Assembly: GCA_029553375.1 (NCBI GenBank)
Contig: JAKPCH010000035.1
Span: 1-64,000 of the forward strand
DNA: 64,000 nucleotides
Source: Deltaproteobacteria bacterium
Lineage (GTDB): Bacteria > Desulfobacterota > Syntrophia > Syntrophales > UBA8958
Reading direction: 5' to 3'
This document shows, piece after piece, positions 49,023 to 57,851 of this stretch; position 1 is the stretch's first letter; the number at the start of each line of letters is the position of its first letter. Under the pieces are notes generated by a model. That model was given only the letters and a program-made list of their open reading frames with translations. It ran no database searches and was not told the DNA's origin. The translations under genes and the position numbers were made by a program.

Positions 49023-49913
49023 TCAATACCGGTAGGTGAAGCTCACCCCCCCGACGAGAAAGGAACTCTGGCGATCCCGGAAGGTCGTGTCGGCCTGCAT
49101 GCTCCTAAACATCATGTCGTACTTGGCGTTGTTGTTCAGGGGGAAGATGTAGGAGACCTGGGGGGTAACGGTCAGGGAATCGAGGACCTTGACGGGGAGG
49201 CTCAGGGAGACCGTGGCGTCGTGAAAGTCGTTGTAGCGGTCGTTCCATGACCCGTCCGCCTTTCTGTCCGTCCCGTCTTCGTTGATCCGGCGCCGGTTGT
49301 CGTCCTCGCTGACGAGGTAGCTGCCCGTGGCGGCCAGGGCGATGGACACCCTCTTCGTCAGTTCCACGGAATGGGACAGACCGAGGGTGAGGTACCACCG
49401 CTGGGTGCTGTCGAAGCTCCGGGCGACGGTGAGGGTGGGCGCAAGGAAGGTCTCCAGACCGGCCGTCAGGACCAGTTCCTGATCGTCTTTCTGATCGGGA
49501 CCGACGCCGGACGTGTCGGAGTTCCAGAAGGCGGCGTTGCCGTAGTAGGCGTAGGTGAGACCGGCCTTGAAGATGCCGAATGTCTTGTTGTATCCGATCT
49601 TGACGTCCGTCTCCGTCCAGTTCTGTCGCCGGTCGCCGCGGTAGTTGGCTTGCTCCGCCAGATAGGGACGGGTGTCGAGATTGCCCCAGACGAGGAGATT
49701 GAAACCCTTGTAACCCACGGCGATCTGGGGTTGGATGACGGCACTGTGACGGGAAAGCTCGTCGCCGTTACAGATATAGGCGCTCAAGACGGAGAGGGTC
49801 AATTCCGTCGTGGGCCTCTCTCCCTCGGCGGACCAGGCGCAGGGGGCGCCCCCTAGAAGAACCGCCGTCAAAAGCGTCAAGGACAAGAACGATTGCCATC
49901 TCTTTTTGACCAT
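49023..49913 (-). CDS. Outer-membrane beta-barrel protein, porin-like
   Basis: A 296-residue exported protein: signal peptide about 1-28 (cut after AWSA), then alternating beta-strand pattern (LTLSVLSAYICNGDELSRHSAVIQPQIAVGYKGFNLLVWGNLD, WYLTLGLSHSVEL) and an aromatic C-terminal strand VGGVSFTYRY for barrel insertion. It resembles TorF-type small barrels of unknown cargo. GGGAGG precedes the ATG. A sigma54-type promoter drives it, so expression should depend on an NtrC-family activator. Confidence 0.8.
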   Translation of the reverse strand: MVKKRWQSFLSLTLLTAVLLGGAPCAWSAEGERPTTELTLSVLSAYICNGDELSRHSAVIQPQIAVGYKGFNLLVWGNLDTRPYLAEQANYRGDRRQNWTETDVKIGYNKTFGIFKAGLTYAYYGNAAFWNSDTSGVGPDQKDDQELVLTAGLETFLAPTLTVARSFDSTQRWYLTLGLSHSVELTKRVSIALAATGSYLVSEDDNRRRINEDGTDRKADGSWNDRYNDFHDATVSLSLPVKVLDSLTVTPQVSYIFPLNNNAKYDMMFRSMQADTTFRDRQSSFLVGGVSFTYRY

Positions 49914-49946
49914 TGCCGTAAACCTCCCGTTTTTTTCGCCTTATCT

Positions 49947-49962
49947 AGCAACAGATGTGCCA
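49947..49962 (-). promoter_or_regulatory. Near-perfect sigma54 promoter of outer-membrane barrel gene
   Basis: Minus-strand TGGCACATCTGTTGCT matches the sigma54 consensus TGGCAC-N5-TTGCW with GG and GC ten bases apart; start near 49935. Confidence 0.8.
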
Positions 49963-50018
49963 TAAACATGCGGAATTAACCTTGAAGAAACGGCGGTGCT
50001 TAACATAGATTGATCGTC

Positions 50019-51572
50019 ATGGACAACGGCGCAAATACCAAACCCGCCCCGGTGGGGGCGGCCGGACCCTGGAAAAAGGCCCTCATCCCCCCCGCCGCCC
50101 TTTGGGACATCCTCACGGACGCCGTGGACAATTTCCAGGCCAACGGCGACACCAACCAGGCGGCCGCCATCTCCCTCTACGCCATTCTCTCCTTCCTCCC
50201 CCTCTTCGTCCTCACCTTCGTCATGGCCACCCATTTCCTCACCTCCCACCCGGGGATTCAGGAGGAGCTCTTGGGGGGCATACGACGCCTCAACCCCTAC
50301 CTGTCCGACGGCCTCCTGGCCCAACTGGGCGGGATCGAGGAAAAGAAGAAACTCCTGGGTTGGGCGGGGGTCATTACCCTCGTCTGGTTCTCCGCCATGA
50401 TCTTCAGCGCCCTCGAAGTGGCCCTGAACATCATCTTCCGGGCCGAGAAGAGCCGCAACTACCTCTTCTCGAAGCTCCTGGCCGTGGCCATGATCCCCAC
50501 GGCCTGGGTCGTGGGTCTGACGAGCGTCGCCGTCACCGCCGCGGCCGCCTTCGTGGCCAGACAACCCCTCCTGGCGGAATTGCCTTTGTTCTCCTACGTC
50601 CAGGGCGGCCTGTTCAGGTTCGTCATCCCCTACGCCGTCACGGTCCTCTTCTTCACCATCGTCTACAGGGTCGTGCCCACGGCCCCCGTGCCCCTCGGGG
50701 TCGCCCTCGCGGGGAGCGCCGTTTTCTCCGCCCTCATGGAGGGGGCGAAACACTTCTTCGCCTGGTACATCACCCATTACAGCCGCTATCATCTCATCTT
50801 CGGCTCCTTAGAGGCCGTAATCATCCTCGTCATCTGGGTCTTCTACGTCGCTTTGATCCTCCTGTTCTGCGCCGAGATGATGTCCTCCTACCTGCGCCGG
50901 GACCTGATCCTCCTCGAAAAAGCCCTCTTCAGGAAGGGGGGCCTCAGGACGGCGCTCCCCGAACGCCTGAAGAGGAGGTTCGGGCGCTTCTATCCCCAGG
51001 GGAGCTACATCTTCCGGGAGGGCGACGAGGGGCGGGAGATGTTCTATATCCTCACGGGGCGGGTGGCCGTCGAAAAGGCGGCGGGGGAGGTGACGAAGGT
51101 CCTCGCCGTCCTCGGGGCGGGGGACTATTTCGGCGAGATGGCGGCCCTCGTCGACGCCCCCCGCACGGCCTCCGCCCGGGCCCTCGAGGACGCCCACATC
51201 GCCGTCATCGCCCGGGACACCTTCCGGGACCTCCTGAAGACGAGCGAAGGGGTCTCCCTGGTCATGCTCCGGGAGTTCTCCCGCCGGATCAAGGCCACCA
51301 ACGAGGCCCTGGAGGAGGCGACCCAGGCCTGGATGTTTTTGATGTGCCTCCTCTACTTCTACCGCTTCCCGCCCCCCAACCGGGACCGTGACCCCGTGGC
51401 GGACATTTCCGTCCTCACGGCCCGGGAAAGGCACGAAATTGTCCAGGTCCTCCGGGACCTCGACCGCCGGGGCGTCATCGCCATGGAGGGGGAGGAGGTC
51501 GTCCGTTTCGACGCGGAAAAGGCCTGGTCAACCCTGGGTTTCGGCAAGGGGCGGCCCGGGGGCCTTTCCTGA
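50019..51572 (+). CDS. YihY/BrkB membrane protein fused to cyclic-nucleotide-binding and HTH-like domains
   Basis: A 517-residue fusion. Residues 1-290 are the YihY/UPF0761 membrane domain (QANGDTNQAAAISLYAILSFLPLFVLTFV, WSAMIFSALEVALNIIFRAE, YHLIFGSLEAVIILVIWVFYVALILLFCAEM, six helices). After a linker, residues about 320-430 are a CRP-type binding domain with a full phosphate cassette (FGEMAALVDAPRTASA). The tail (about 455-505, TARERHEIVQVLRDLDRRGVIAMEGEEVVRFD) looks like a winged helix. YihY proteins are normally membrane domains alone. The start is uncertain: ATG 50019 or TTG 50010, without a clear ribosome site. It overlaps the radical SAM gene tail to tail by 45 bases. Confidence 0.82.
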   Translation: MDNGANTKPAPVGAAGPWKKALIPPAALWDILTDAVDNFQANGDTNQAAAISLYAILSFLPLFVLTFVMATHFLTSHPGIQEELLGGIRRLNPYLSDGLLAQLGGIEEKKKLLGWAGVITLVWFSAMIFSALEVALNIIFRAEKSRNYLFSKLLAVAMIPTAWVVGLTSVAVTAAAAFVARQPLLAELPLFSYVQGGLFRFVIPYAVTVLFFTIVYRVVPTAPVPLGVALAGSAVFSALMEGAKHFFAWYITHYSRYHLIFGSLEAVIILVIWVFYVALILLFCAEMMSSYLRRDLILLEKALFRKGGLRTALPERLKRRFGRFYPQGSYIFREGDEGREMFYILTGRVAVEKAAGEVTKVLAVLGAGDYFGEMAALVDAPRTASARALEDAHIAVIARDTFRDLLKTSEGVSLVMLREFSRRIKATNEALEEATQAWMFLMCLLYFYRFPPPNRDRDPVADISVLTARERHEIVQVLRDLDRRGVIAMEGEEVVRFDAEKAWSTLGFGKGRPGGLS

Positions 51573-53084
51573 CAGGAAAAAGGGGGCGTGGCTCGAGGTG
51601 AAGACGGGGGGGCGGCGCTTGAGGATGGGGGCGACGGCCCCATGGCGTCGGAAGACCCGGTCGAGGAAGAGGCGGACCTCCCGTCGCCCCCAGCCCCGGG
51701 GGTGGACGAAGTCCTCGTAGAGGGACAGGTCGTCGTCGCTGAAGGGCCTCGTCTCCAGGCCCTCGTCGGCCGTGCCCCGGGGGAGGTTGAAGAGGGCCAC
51801 GTTGATGTAATCGATGTACAGGGCGTTCTCGGCGACGAAGGAGAGGGTCTTCTCGGCGTCCTCCCGACCCTCGGGGGGTGTGCCGAAGAGGAGATAGACA
51901 TAGGTGCCGATGCCGGCGCCCTTGAGGGCCTTGAGGGCCCGGGAGGCCGTGGCGAGGTCGATGCCTTTGTCCAGGGCGTCCAGGACCCGCTGGGACCCCG
52001 ATTCCACCCCCACCTCGAGCATGACGCAACCCGCTGCCCCCAGGAGGCGGCAGAAATCGGGGTCGGCGAGTTCGGCCCCCACCCGGGCGAAACCGGACCA
52101 GGGGTAGGGGTTGTCGCTCCCCGCCAGGGCGGAGAGGAGGGCGGGGCTCATGGCGCTGTCGACGAAATGGAACAGGGCCGGCGCATGACGGGCGCCGAGG
52201 GCCGCGAGGTCCCCCAAGACCTGGGCCGGCCTCCGGGAGAGATGGGGATTGCCCTCCGCCGCCTCGGGACAGAAACGGCAGCGCCGCCAGTAACAACCCC
52301 GGGAGGCGGCGACGGGCAGGATCACCCCCGGGGAGAGGTAGTCGCCGAGGGGGAAATCGTCGAAACAGGGTCGGGCGGTCCATCCCCCTCCCTCCCGGCC
52401 GGCGAGGTGAAGGAGGGTCCCCTCTCCCGGTCCGGGACAGACCAGGTCCGCCAAACCGCCGAAGGGGTTCCCCGCCGCCGGCCGATGGAGCCAAGAGGTG
52501 ATCAGTCCCCCCCCGAGGACGATCCTCAGGCGCGGGACCTCCCTGCGGAGCCAGCCTATGACGGCGAAGGCCGTGAGGGCCTGGCCGAGGTAATTGATGG
52601 AGATCCCGACGGTATCGGGGTTCTCCTCCATCAGGACCCGGGAGAGGCGGGCGGTGAAAAAGGGGAAAAAGACGTTTCCCTCCGGTTCCTCCGCCGCCCC
52701 CAGGAGATCAGAGCTGCGCAGGGGTGAGCGTCCCTCCTCCCCGTAATCGGCGAGGCCGACCCTCGCGGCCCGATGTGAGGATACAGCCCCCAGGACCCGC
52801 TCGAGATCCGCCACGGCCCGCCGGTAACGGTCCGGGTGGCGGTAGGTGGCCTCTTTTCGGAGGGAGGCCAAGTGCTCCCGGCGATGCCTAAAGGCACGCC
52901 CCGTCCACCGGTCGTGGACGTCGGGGGACGACCACCCCAGGGAAAGGAGGTAGAGGAGACCCTCCAGGGACAGATCGATACCCCGGCATGCCACACCCTC
53001 TTTCCGCAGGGCCCCCAGGAGGGCGGCGATACCGGCCGGGGGCTCGGAGGGTCTCGATACGGGCGGTGAGATGAGAAGGATCAT
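51528..53084 (-). CDS. B12-binding-type radical SAM protein
   Basis: A 518-residue protein. The N-terminus (LLISPPVSRPSEPPAGIAALLGALRKEGVACRGIDL) and IGISINYL-like segments form a cobalamin-binding-type Rossmann domain; no DxHxxG is present. The radical SAM cluster motif is SRGCYWRRCRFC (C-x4-C-x2-C, a known variant spacing), followed by HFVDSAMSP, GVESGSQRVLDALDKGID and GIGTYVYLLFGTPPEGREDAEKT. The reaction is unknown; relatives are methylases or cyclases. It is a single gene on the minus strand. Confidence 0.84.
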   Translation of the reverse strand: MILLISPPVSRPSEPPAGIAALLGALRKEGVACRGIDLSLEGLLYLLSLGWSSPDVHDRWTGRAFRHRREHLASLRKEATYRHPDRYRRAVADLERVLGAVSSHRAARVGLADYGEEGRSPLRSSDLLGAAEEPEGNVFFPFFTARLSRVLMEENPDTVGISINYLGQALTAFAVIGWLRREVPRLRIVLGGGLITSWLHRPAAGNPFGGLADLVCPGPGEGTLLHLAGREGGGWTARPCFDDFPLGDYLSPGVILPVAASRGCYWRRCRFCPEAAEGNPHLSRRPAQVLGDLAALGARHAPALFHFVDSAMSPALLSALAGSDNPYPWSGFARVGAELADPDFCRLLGAAGCVMLEVGVESGSQRVLDALDKGIDLATASRALKALKGAGIGTYVYLLFGTPPEGREDAEKTLSFVAENALYIDYINVALFNLPRGTADEGLETRPFSDDDLSLYEDFVHPRGWGRREVRLFLDRVFRRHGAVAPILKRRPPVFTSSHAPFFLSGKAPGPPLAETQG

Positions 53085-53385
53085 GGATCAAGACAACGGC
53101 CGTCGGGACGGGGCGAATCGTTGGAGACAGGCTTTACATGGTTTTAGTCAATACTGATATTATTTGTGATTTTTCCCGCCTCCCCATCCGTCAGGGCATC
53201 ATCGCAATAAACCACATATTTACCAGGAGTTATAAATTCTTCAATTATTACCGCAGCGTAGCATTTCGCTCAATAATATCATAGAGTTAACCCTTATGCT
53301 ACGCGCATAATTTCCCTCTGTTTCGCCAACAAAAAGGGCGGAATGCCGAAATAAATATTAGTATGTTCTCAATCTCAAGGCCCCC
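53085..53385. other. 301-bp gap without genes, occupied mainly by MITE-like copy B
   Basis: No coding frame is convincing. Bases 53150-53365 are the AT-rich element; the flanks are the leader of the radical SAM gene and the end of the ole operon. No terminator for the ole operon is obvious. Confidence 0.65.
53150..53365. mobile_element. MITE-like AT-rich element, copy B
   Basis: A 216-bp partner of copy A (9866-10082). The left end AATACTGATATTATTT (53150-53165) is the exact complement of the right end of copy A. The right end is AATAAATATTAGTATG (53350-53365). Internal blocks ATTCTTCAATTATTACCGCA and CAATAATATCA line up with copy A within one base of spacing. An extra hairpin, TACCGCAGCGTAGC against GCTACGCG, lies inside. 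No coding capacity. Confidence 0.65.
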
Positions 53386-54387
53386 TTACGCGGGACCATG
53401 ACCGGCAGCGAGCCAGGCCTTGAGGCGCCGGAGTCCCTCCTCGATGGAGACGAGGGGTTCGTACCCGAGATCCCGCCGCGCGGCGGAGATGTCGAACCAA
53501 TGGGACGTGGAGAGCTCCTCGGCGAGGAATCTCGTCATCCGCGGCTCCCCCGGCAGTTTAAGGGCCAGATGGACCTTCTCGATCACCGCCCCCAAAAAGA
53601 CGGCCGCCCCCTTGGGGAGGGACCGCCTAATCGGCGGGATCCCCGCCAGGGCGAGGATGCGGTTGACGAAGTCCCAGAGGTTGACGGGCTCCCCGTTGGA
53701 GATGAAGTAGGCCCGCCCCCCCGCCGTCGGGTTCGTCTCGAGGGCGGCGGCGGCCAGGAGGTGGGCCCGGGCGGCGTTGTCGATATAGGTCGTGTCGATG
53801 ACGTTTCGGCCGTCCCCGACCCGGACGATCCTGCCCGCCCGGGCCTGGGCGAGGATCCGGGGGATGATCTGGGTGTCGCCGGGCCCCCAGATGAGGTGGG
53901 GACGGAGGGAGATGGTCCTCAGGGCCGGCGAGTCGGCCTCCAGGACCATCCGCTCCGCCTCGGCCTTCGTGGCCGTGTAGGGGGAGCGGGGCCGCTCGGG
54001 ATAGGGGAGGGACTCGTCGCCGCCCTCGATGTCCTCGTCGCCGAAGACGACACTGGCGGAGCTGGTGAAGACCAGGCGCCCCACGCCCGTCTTGGCGCAG
54101 GCGGCGAGAACGTTCCTCGTCCCGATGACGTTGGGGCCGTAGAAGGAGTCGAAGTCGCCCCAGACACCCGCCCGGGCGGCGTTGTGAAAGACGATCCCGC
54201 AACCTTCGCAGGCCCTCAGGACGGCCTCGGCGTCGGCGAGATCCCCCCGGATGACCCTTACCCCCCTCTCCCGCAGGGCGGGGTAGTCACCCCGGGCGAA
54301 GCTCCGGACCCTGAAACCCTCCCTCAGGAGGTGGTCCACGATGGCGCCCCCGAGAAAACCGCCGCCTCCCGTGACGAGGACCTCCAT
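53386..54387 (-). CDS. oleD: 2-alkyl-3-oxoalkanoate reductase (OleD-like)
   Basis: A 333-residue short-chain dehydrogenase of the extended/3-beta-HSD type. NADP site VLVTGGGGFLGGAIVDHLL, then FTSSASVVFGDED, catalytic SPYTATKAEAERMV (YxxxK) and GDGRNVIDTTYIDNAARAH. In olefin biosynthesis OleD reduces the 2-alkyl-3-keto acid made by OleA to the 3-hydroxy acid. It ends the ole-type operon, four bases after oleC. Confidence 0.85.
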   Translation of the reverse strand: MEVLVTGGGGFLGGAIVDHLLREGFRVRSFARGDYPALRERGVRVIRGDLADAEAVLRACEGCGIVFHNAARAGVWGDFDSFYGPNVIGTRNVLAACAKTGVGRLVFTSSASVVFGDEDIEGGDESLPYPERPRSPYTATKAEAERMVLEADSPALRTISLRPHLIWGPGDTQIIPRILAQARAGRIVRVGDGRNVIDTTYIDNAARAHLLAAAALETNPTAGGRAYFISNGEPVNLWDFVNRILALAGIPPIRRSLPKGAAVFLGAVIEKVHLALKLPGEPRMTRFLAEELSTSHWFDISAARRDLGYEPLVSIEEGLRRLKAWLAAGHGPA

Positions 54388-54391
54388 GACC

Positions 54392-56026
54392 TCACCCCCC
54401 GCCGAGTCGCCCCGCCGCCCAGACGGCCAGTTTCTCGCGGAAGATCTTCGCGTTGTGACGGATGTCCACGGGGAAGGAGGGGTGATACAGGACCGTCTCG
54501 ATGACCGCCGTCCGGGGGTCCGTCCGGGCCAGGGCCAACAACTCCTTCGTCAGGGCGTCGAGGTCCCCCACGGGTTCCTTCGGCTCGATGCAGATGACGG
54601 GCCGCTGCCTCCCCCGTTCGCCCACCCCCACGAGGGCGCTCCGGCGCACCCGGGGATGGCGGTTGAAGATGGCCTCGCAGGGAACGGTGAAGAGGACGCC
54701 GTGGGGGGTCTCCACCCGGTGGGCCATGCGGCCGCAGAACCACAGTCTTCCCCGGTCGTCGCGATAGCCCACGTCCCCCATGCGGTGCCAGACACCCCCG
54801 TCCCGCTCGTCCATGATCTTGGCGAGGCGGGTGGCCTCGGGGCGGCGGAAATACTCTTTCGTCACCACCGGTCCCTTCACGACGATCTCCCCGATCTCCC
54901 CCGGGGGGAGGGGGCGGGCGTCGCGCCAGGCGGCGATGGGTTCGTCGGTGATGGCGATAATGGCCACCTCCATCCCCGGCAGGGGACGTCCGACGCAGGT
55001 GCCGCCCCCCGCCTCGGAGATCCGCCGCGTCTCCCCGAGGATCTCGAGGCTGTCGATGTCGGAGACGGGCAGGACCTCCGTGGCCCCGTAGGGGGTATGG
55101 ACCTTCGCCCCCGGGGGCAGGATCTCGTGGAGTTCCGCCAGGAGGTCGGGCCTGATGGGCGCCCCGGCGGTGATGATCCTCCTGAGGTCCGGCAGCCGCA
55201 GGCCCCTCTCCCGACCGTACCGGGCGAGGTTCGTCAAGAGGGCCGGCGAGGCGTACATGCTCGTGCAGCGGTGCCTCGTCAGGGCCGCGACGATCTTTGC
55301 CGGATCGGCGGCGGCGGGCTTCGTGGGGTCCATGTCGGGGATGACGGCCGTCATGCCCAAGACGGCGTCGAAGAGGGCGAAGAGGGGAAAGGCCGCGAGG
55401 TCCACGTCCCGCTCGCCGTAGCCGAAATGGTCGTTCAGGTAACGCACCTGGGCGTCGAACATGCCGTGCTCGTAAACGACCCCCTTGGGAGGGCCCGTGC
55501 TCCCCGTGGTGAAGAAGATGGCCGCCTGGTCGTCGGGGGCCGTCGGGACGGGCGGGAAGGGGCGCCAGGGCCCCCTCCTCAGCCTCTCGAAACTGTACCC
55601 CCCCCAGAGGAAGCGGGGACCCACCGTCACCTTCACCTTCACGTGGGCGAACTTGCGCCCCCCCAGGATCCTCAGGACGTGGGCCAGGGGGATGCCTACG
55701 AAGGCCCCGGCCTCCACGGAGGCGAGGTTCTCCACGAGGTTCTGTCTCCCCATGCCGGGATCGATCATCACGGGGACCGCCCCCACCCGGAAGAGGGCGA
55801 AGGTGCAGGAGAAGAGCTCCAAAGACGGGCGGACCATCATGATGGTCCTGACGCCCTTGACGATGCCGATCCGGGTGAAGGCGTGGGCCAGGCGGTCCGT
55901 TTCCTCCTCGAGCTGGCGGAAGGTGAAGGACGACCCGTCGGGGCAGATGACGGCCGTCTTCTCGGGGAGCCTCCCGGCCGTGGCGGTCAGGTGGGTGCTG
56001 ATGTTCGTCGACGTCCCTGCGGTCAT
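54392..56026 (-). CDS. oleC: Beta-lactone synthetase (OleC-like AMP-binding enzyme)
   Basis: A 544-residue member of the acyl-AMP ligase superfamily. ATP-loop IFFTTGSTGPPKGVVYEHGMF, YGATEVLPVS and GDVGYRDDRGRLWFCGRMAHRVETPHG are visible, and the C-terminal Lys region IRHNAKIFREKLA. OleC turns 2-alkyl-3-hydroxy acids into cis-beta-lactones with ATP. The FCGRMAHRVE form and the SFTFRQLEEETDRLAHAF start are those of OleC rather than ordinary CoA ligases. Coupled to oleD and oleB by short gaps. Confidence 0.85.
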   Translation of the reverse strand: MTAGTSTNISTHLTATAGRLPEKTAVICPDGSSFTFRQLEEETDRLAHAFTRIGIVKGVRTIMMVRPSLELFSCTFALFRVGAVPVMIDPGMGRQNLVENLASVEAGAFVGIPLAHVLRILGGRKFAHVKVKVTVGPRFLWGGYSFERLRRGPWRPFPPVPTAPDDQAAIFFTTGSTGPPKGVVYEHGMFDAQVRYLNDHFGYGERDVDLAAFPLFALFDAVLGMTAVIPDMDPTKPAAADPAKIVAALTRHRCTSMYASPALLTNLARYGRERGLRLPDLRRIITAGAPIRPDLLAELHEILPPGAKVHTPYGATEVLPVSDIDSLEILGETRRISEAGGGTCVGRPLPGMEVAIIAITDEPIAAWRDARPLPPGEIGEIVVKGPVVTKEYFRRPEATRLAKIMDERDGGVWHRMGDVGYRDDRGRLWFCGRMAHRVETPHGVLFTVPCEAIFNRHPRVRRSALVGVGERGRQRPVICIEPKEPVGDLDALTKELLALARTDPRTAVIETVLYHPSFPVDIRHNAKIFREKLAVWAAGRLGGG

Positions 56027-56038
56027 GGGGCCTCCTCG

Positions 56039-56950
56039 TCAGAGCGGATGCCGGGACAGGAAATCCGTCATGAGGGCTATGATCTCGTCGGGTTTGTCCT
56101 CCAGGACGTAGTGGCCCGCGTCGGGGAAGGTGTGGACCTCCGCCTCGGGGAAACGCCGTCGCCACTCGTCCAGGATCTTGTCGTCGAAGACGAAATCCCC
56201 CCCTCCCCAGAGGATCAGCATGGGGATACCCCTCAGGAGATGCAGGTGCTCGTCCGTCCATTTCGCCAGGGCATAGCTGGGATCACGGGGGGAGGCGGGG
56301 ATGTCCTGGACGAAGCGCAAGGTCGCGAGGCGATTCCGCCAGGAGTTGTAGGGGGCCGTCAGACCGCGGCGGACCTCCGGCGCCAGGCCCTTCTTCGTCC
56401 CCAGGACCGTGGCCCCCAGGGCGAAGGCGTTGAAACCGCGGACGAGAACAGTCGGCAAGAGGGGGAAATACTTGACGAACCACAGCTGCCAGGGGAGACC
56501 CTTGCCGGGGGGGATGAGGAAGGCCCCCGTGTTCAGGAGGATCACCCTCCCCACCCGTTCGGCGTTGGCGCAGGCCCAGGCCATCCCGATCATGCCCCCC
56601 CAGTCGTGGGCGACCAGGGTCACCTTGCCGGGAAGGGAGAGGTGGTCCAGGAGGGCCTTGAGGTTCGCCACGTGCCCCTCCAGGGTATAGGCGAACTCCC
56701 TCTCGTCCGGCCGGTCCGAGAGGCCGCAACCCATGTGGTCGGGGGCGATGACACGGTACCGGGGGGAGAAGGCCCGGATGAGCTGACGGTAATAGAACGA
56801 CCAGGTGGGGTTGCCGTGGAGGAGGACCATCGCCTCCCCCCTCCCCTCGTCGACGTAGTGGAGCCGATGGCCCCCGCGGATGAGCCAATGACTCCGGAAG
56901 GGGTAGAGGGACCGGTGTCTCTCGATGTCGAAGGGGACGGCGGCGTCCAT
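56039..56950 (-). CDS. oleB: Beta-lactone decarboxylase (OleB-like alpha/beta hydrolase)
   Basis: A 303-residue haloalkane-dehalogenase-like hydrolase. Oxyanion region LLHGNPTWSFYYRQLI, nucleophile Asp116 in LVAHDWGGMIGMAWA, and catalytic His in FPDAGHYVLEDKP. OleB removes CO2 from the beta-lactone to leave a cis-olefin. The separate oleB and oleC genes correspond to the unfused arrangement. Without OleB activity the product would be a beta-lactone. Confidence 0.85.
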   Translation of the reverse strand: MDAAVPFDIERHRSLYPFRSHWLIRGGHRLHYVDEGRGEAMVLLHGNPTWSFYYRQLIRAFSPRYRVIAPDHMGCGLSDRPDEREFAYTLEGHVANLKALLDHLSLPGKVTLVAHDWGGMIGMAWACANAERVGRVILLNTGAFLIPPGKGLPWQLWFVKYFPLLPTVLVRGFNAFALGATVLGTKKGLAPEVRRGLTAPYNSWRNRLATLRFVQDIPASPRDPSYALAKWTDEHLHLLRGIPMLILWGGGDFVFDDKILDEWRRRFPEAEVHTFPDAGHYVLEDKPDEIIALMTDFLSRHPL

Positions 56951-56972
56951 CGATACGGGGCGGGGACGATGC

Positions 56973-57851
56973 CTACGGGTTCCGGTAGAGGGCCAGGGAC
57001 GTCGTGATCCCCGCCCCCACGGCCAGGAACAGGACGTTGACCGCCGCCTGGAACTTCCCCGTGGCCATGGCCCGATCGAGGGCCACGGCCACGGCCGCCG
57101 TGTGGATGTTGCCGAACTCCGCCGTCACGTCGACCAGACGGTTGGTAAGACCCGTCCTTTCCCCGAAGAGGGAGACGAAGCCGGGGGGGTACTGGGAGGT
57201 GAGGACGAGATGAAGGTCCTCCCGGTCGAGGGCCACCTCCTTGAGGAAATCCTCCAGGCGGGCGGCGGCGCACTCCACACAGGCCTCCCGGAAGGAGGGG
57301 TCCTGCCGCACGACGAGTTGGTTTCTCTTCCTCTCCGCGTTCCAGACGATGCGCCCGGAAAAGGCCTCGAGGTGGCGCGTGTCCGTGTAGGTCCGAAAGG
57401 CGGTGAAGCCCTCTCCCTCCCCGCCCGCCTTCAGGAGGACGGCCGCGGCGGACGTTCTGAAGGGATAACCCTCGCTCTTTCCCGGCCAAGATTCCGCGTC
57501 GCCGGCCACCACCATGCCGTGTTGGGTGATCCCCGAGGTGATGAAACCGTCCACCACCATCATGGCGTTCAAGACCCCGCAGCCGCCGTTCGTGAGATCG
57601 AAGGAAAAGCTGTAGGTATCCCCCTTGAACTCCTCGTTGGCCCCCACCCGCCTCTGGAGGAAGGCGGCGATGGCCGGCTCTCCGATGTCCCGGTCGCGGT
57701 AGACCCCGGCGTTGATGAGGATCCCCACCCGGTTGGGATCGAGTCCCGCGGCCTTCAGACAACGCCTGGCGGCCTTCGCCTCGAGATCTATGGAACCGCG
57801 GCTGAACAGCCCCGGCCTGGCTACCCCTACGGCTTCAATCTTTGTACCCAT
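56973..57851 (-). CDS. Degenerate KAS III/OleA-like protein lacking the catalytic histidine
   Basis: A 292-residue thiolase-fold protein from ATG 57851 (another ATG at 57869). The active-site Cys is kept (Cys91 in LTNGGCGVLNAM), as is the Asn (Asn248 in EFGNIHTAAV). Where the first synthase has LIPHQTS this one has VLTSQYPP, so the catalytic His is Ser219 or shifted. The chain is also shorter than a usual KAS III. It may be a non-catalytic or differently acting subunit that pairs with the full synthase encoded just upstream, whose 3' end overlaps it by 17 bases. Confidence 0.75.
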   Translation of the reverse strand: MGTKIEAVGVARPGLFSRGSIDLEAKAARRCLKAAGLDPNRVGILINAGVYRDRDIGEPAIAAFLQRRVGANEEFKGDTYSFSFDLTNGGCGVLNAMMVVDGFITSGITQHGMVVAGDAESWPGKSEGYPFRTSAAAVLLKAGGEGEGFTAFRTYTDTRHLEAFSGRIVWNAERKRNQLVVRQDPSFREACVECAAARLEDFLKEVALDREDLHLVLTSQYPPGFVSLFGERTGLTNRLVDVTAEFGNIHTAAVAVALDRAMATGKFQAAVNVLFLAVGAGITTSLALYRNP

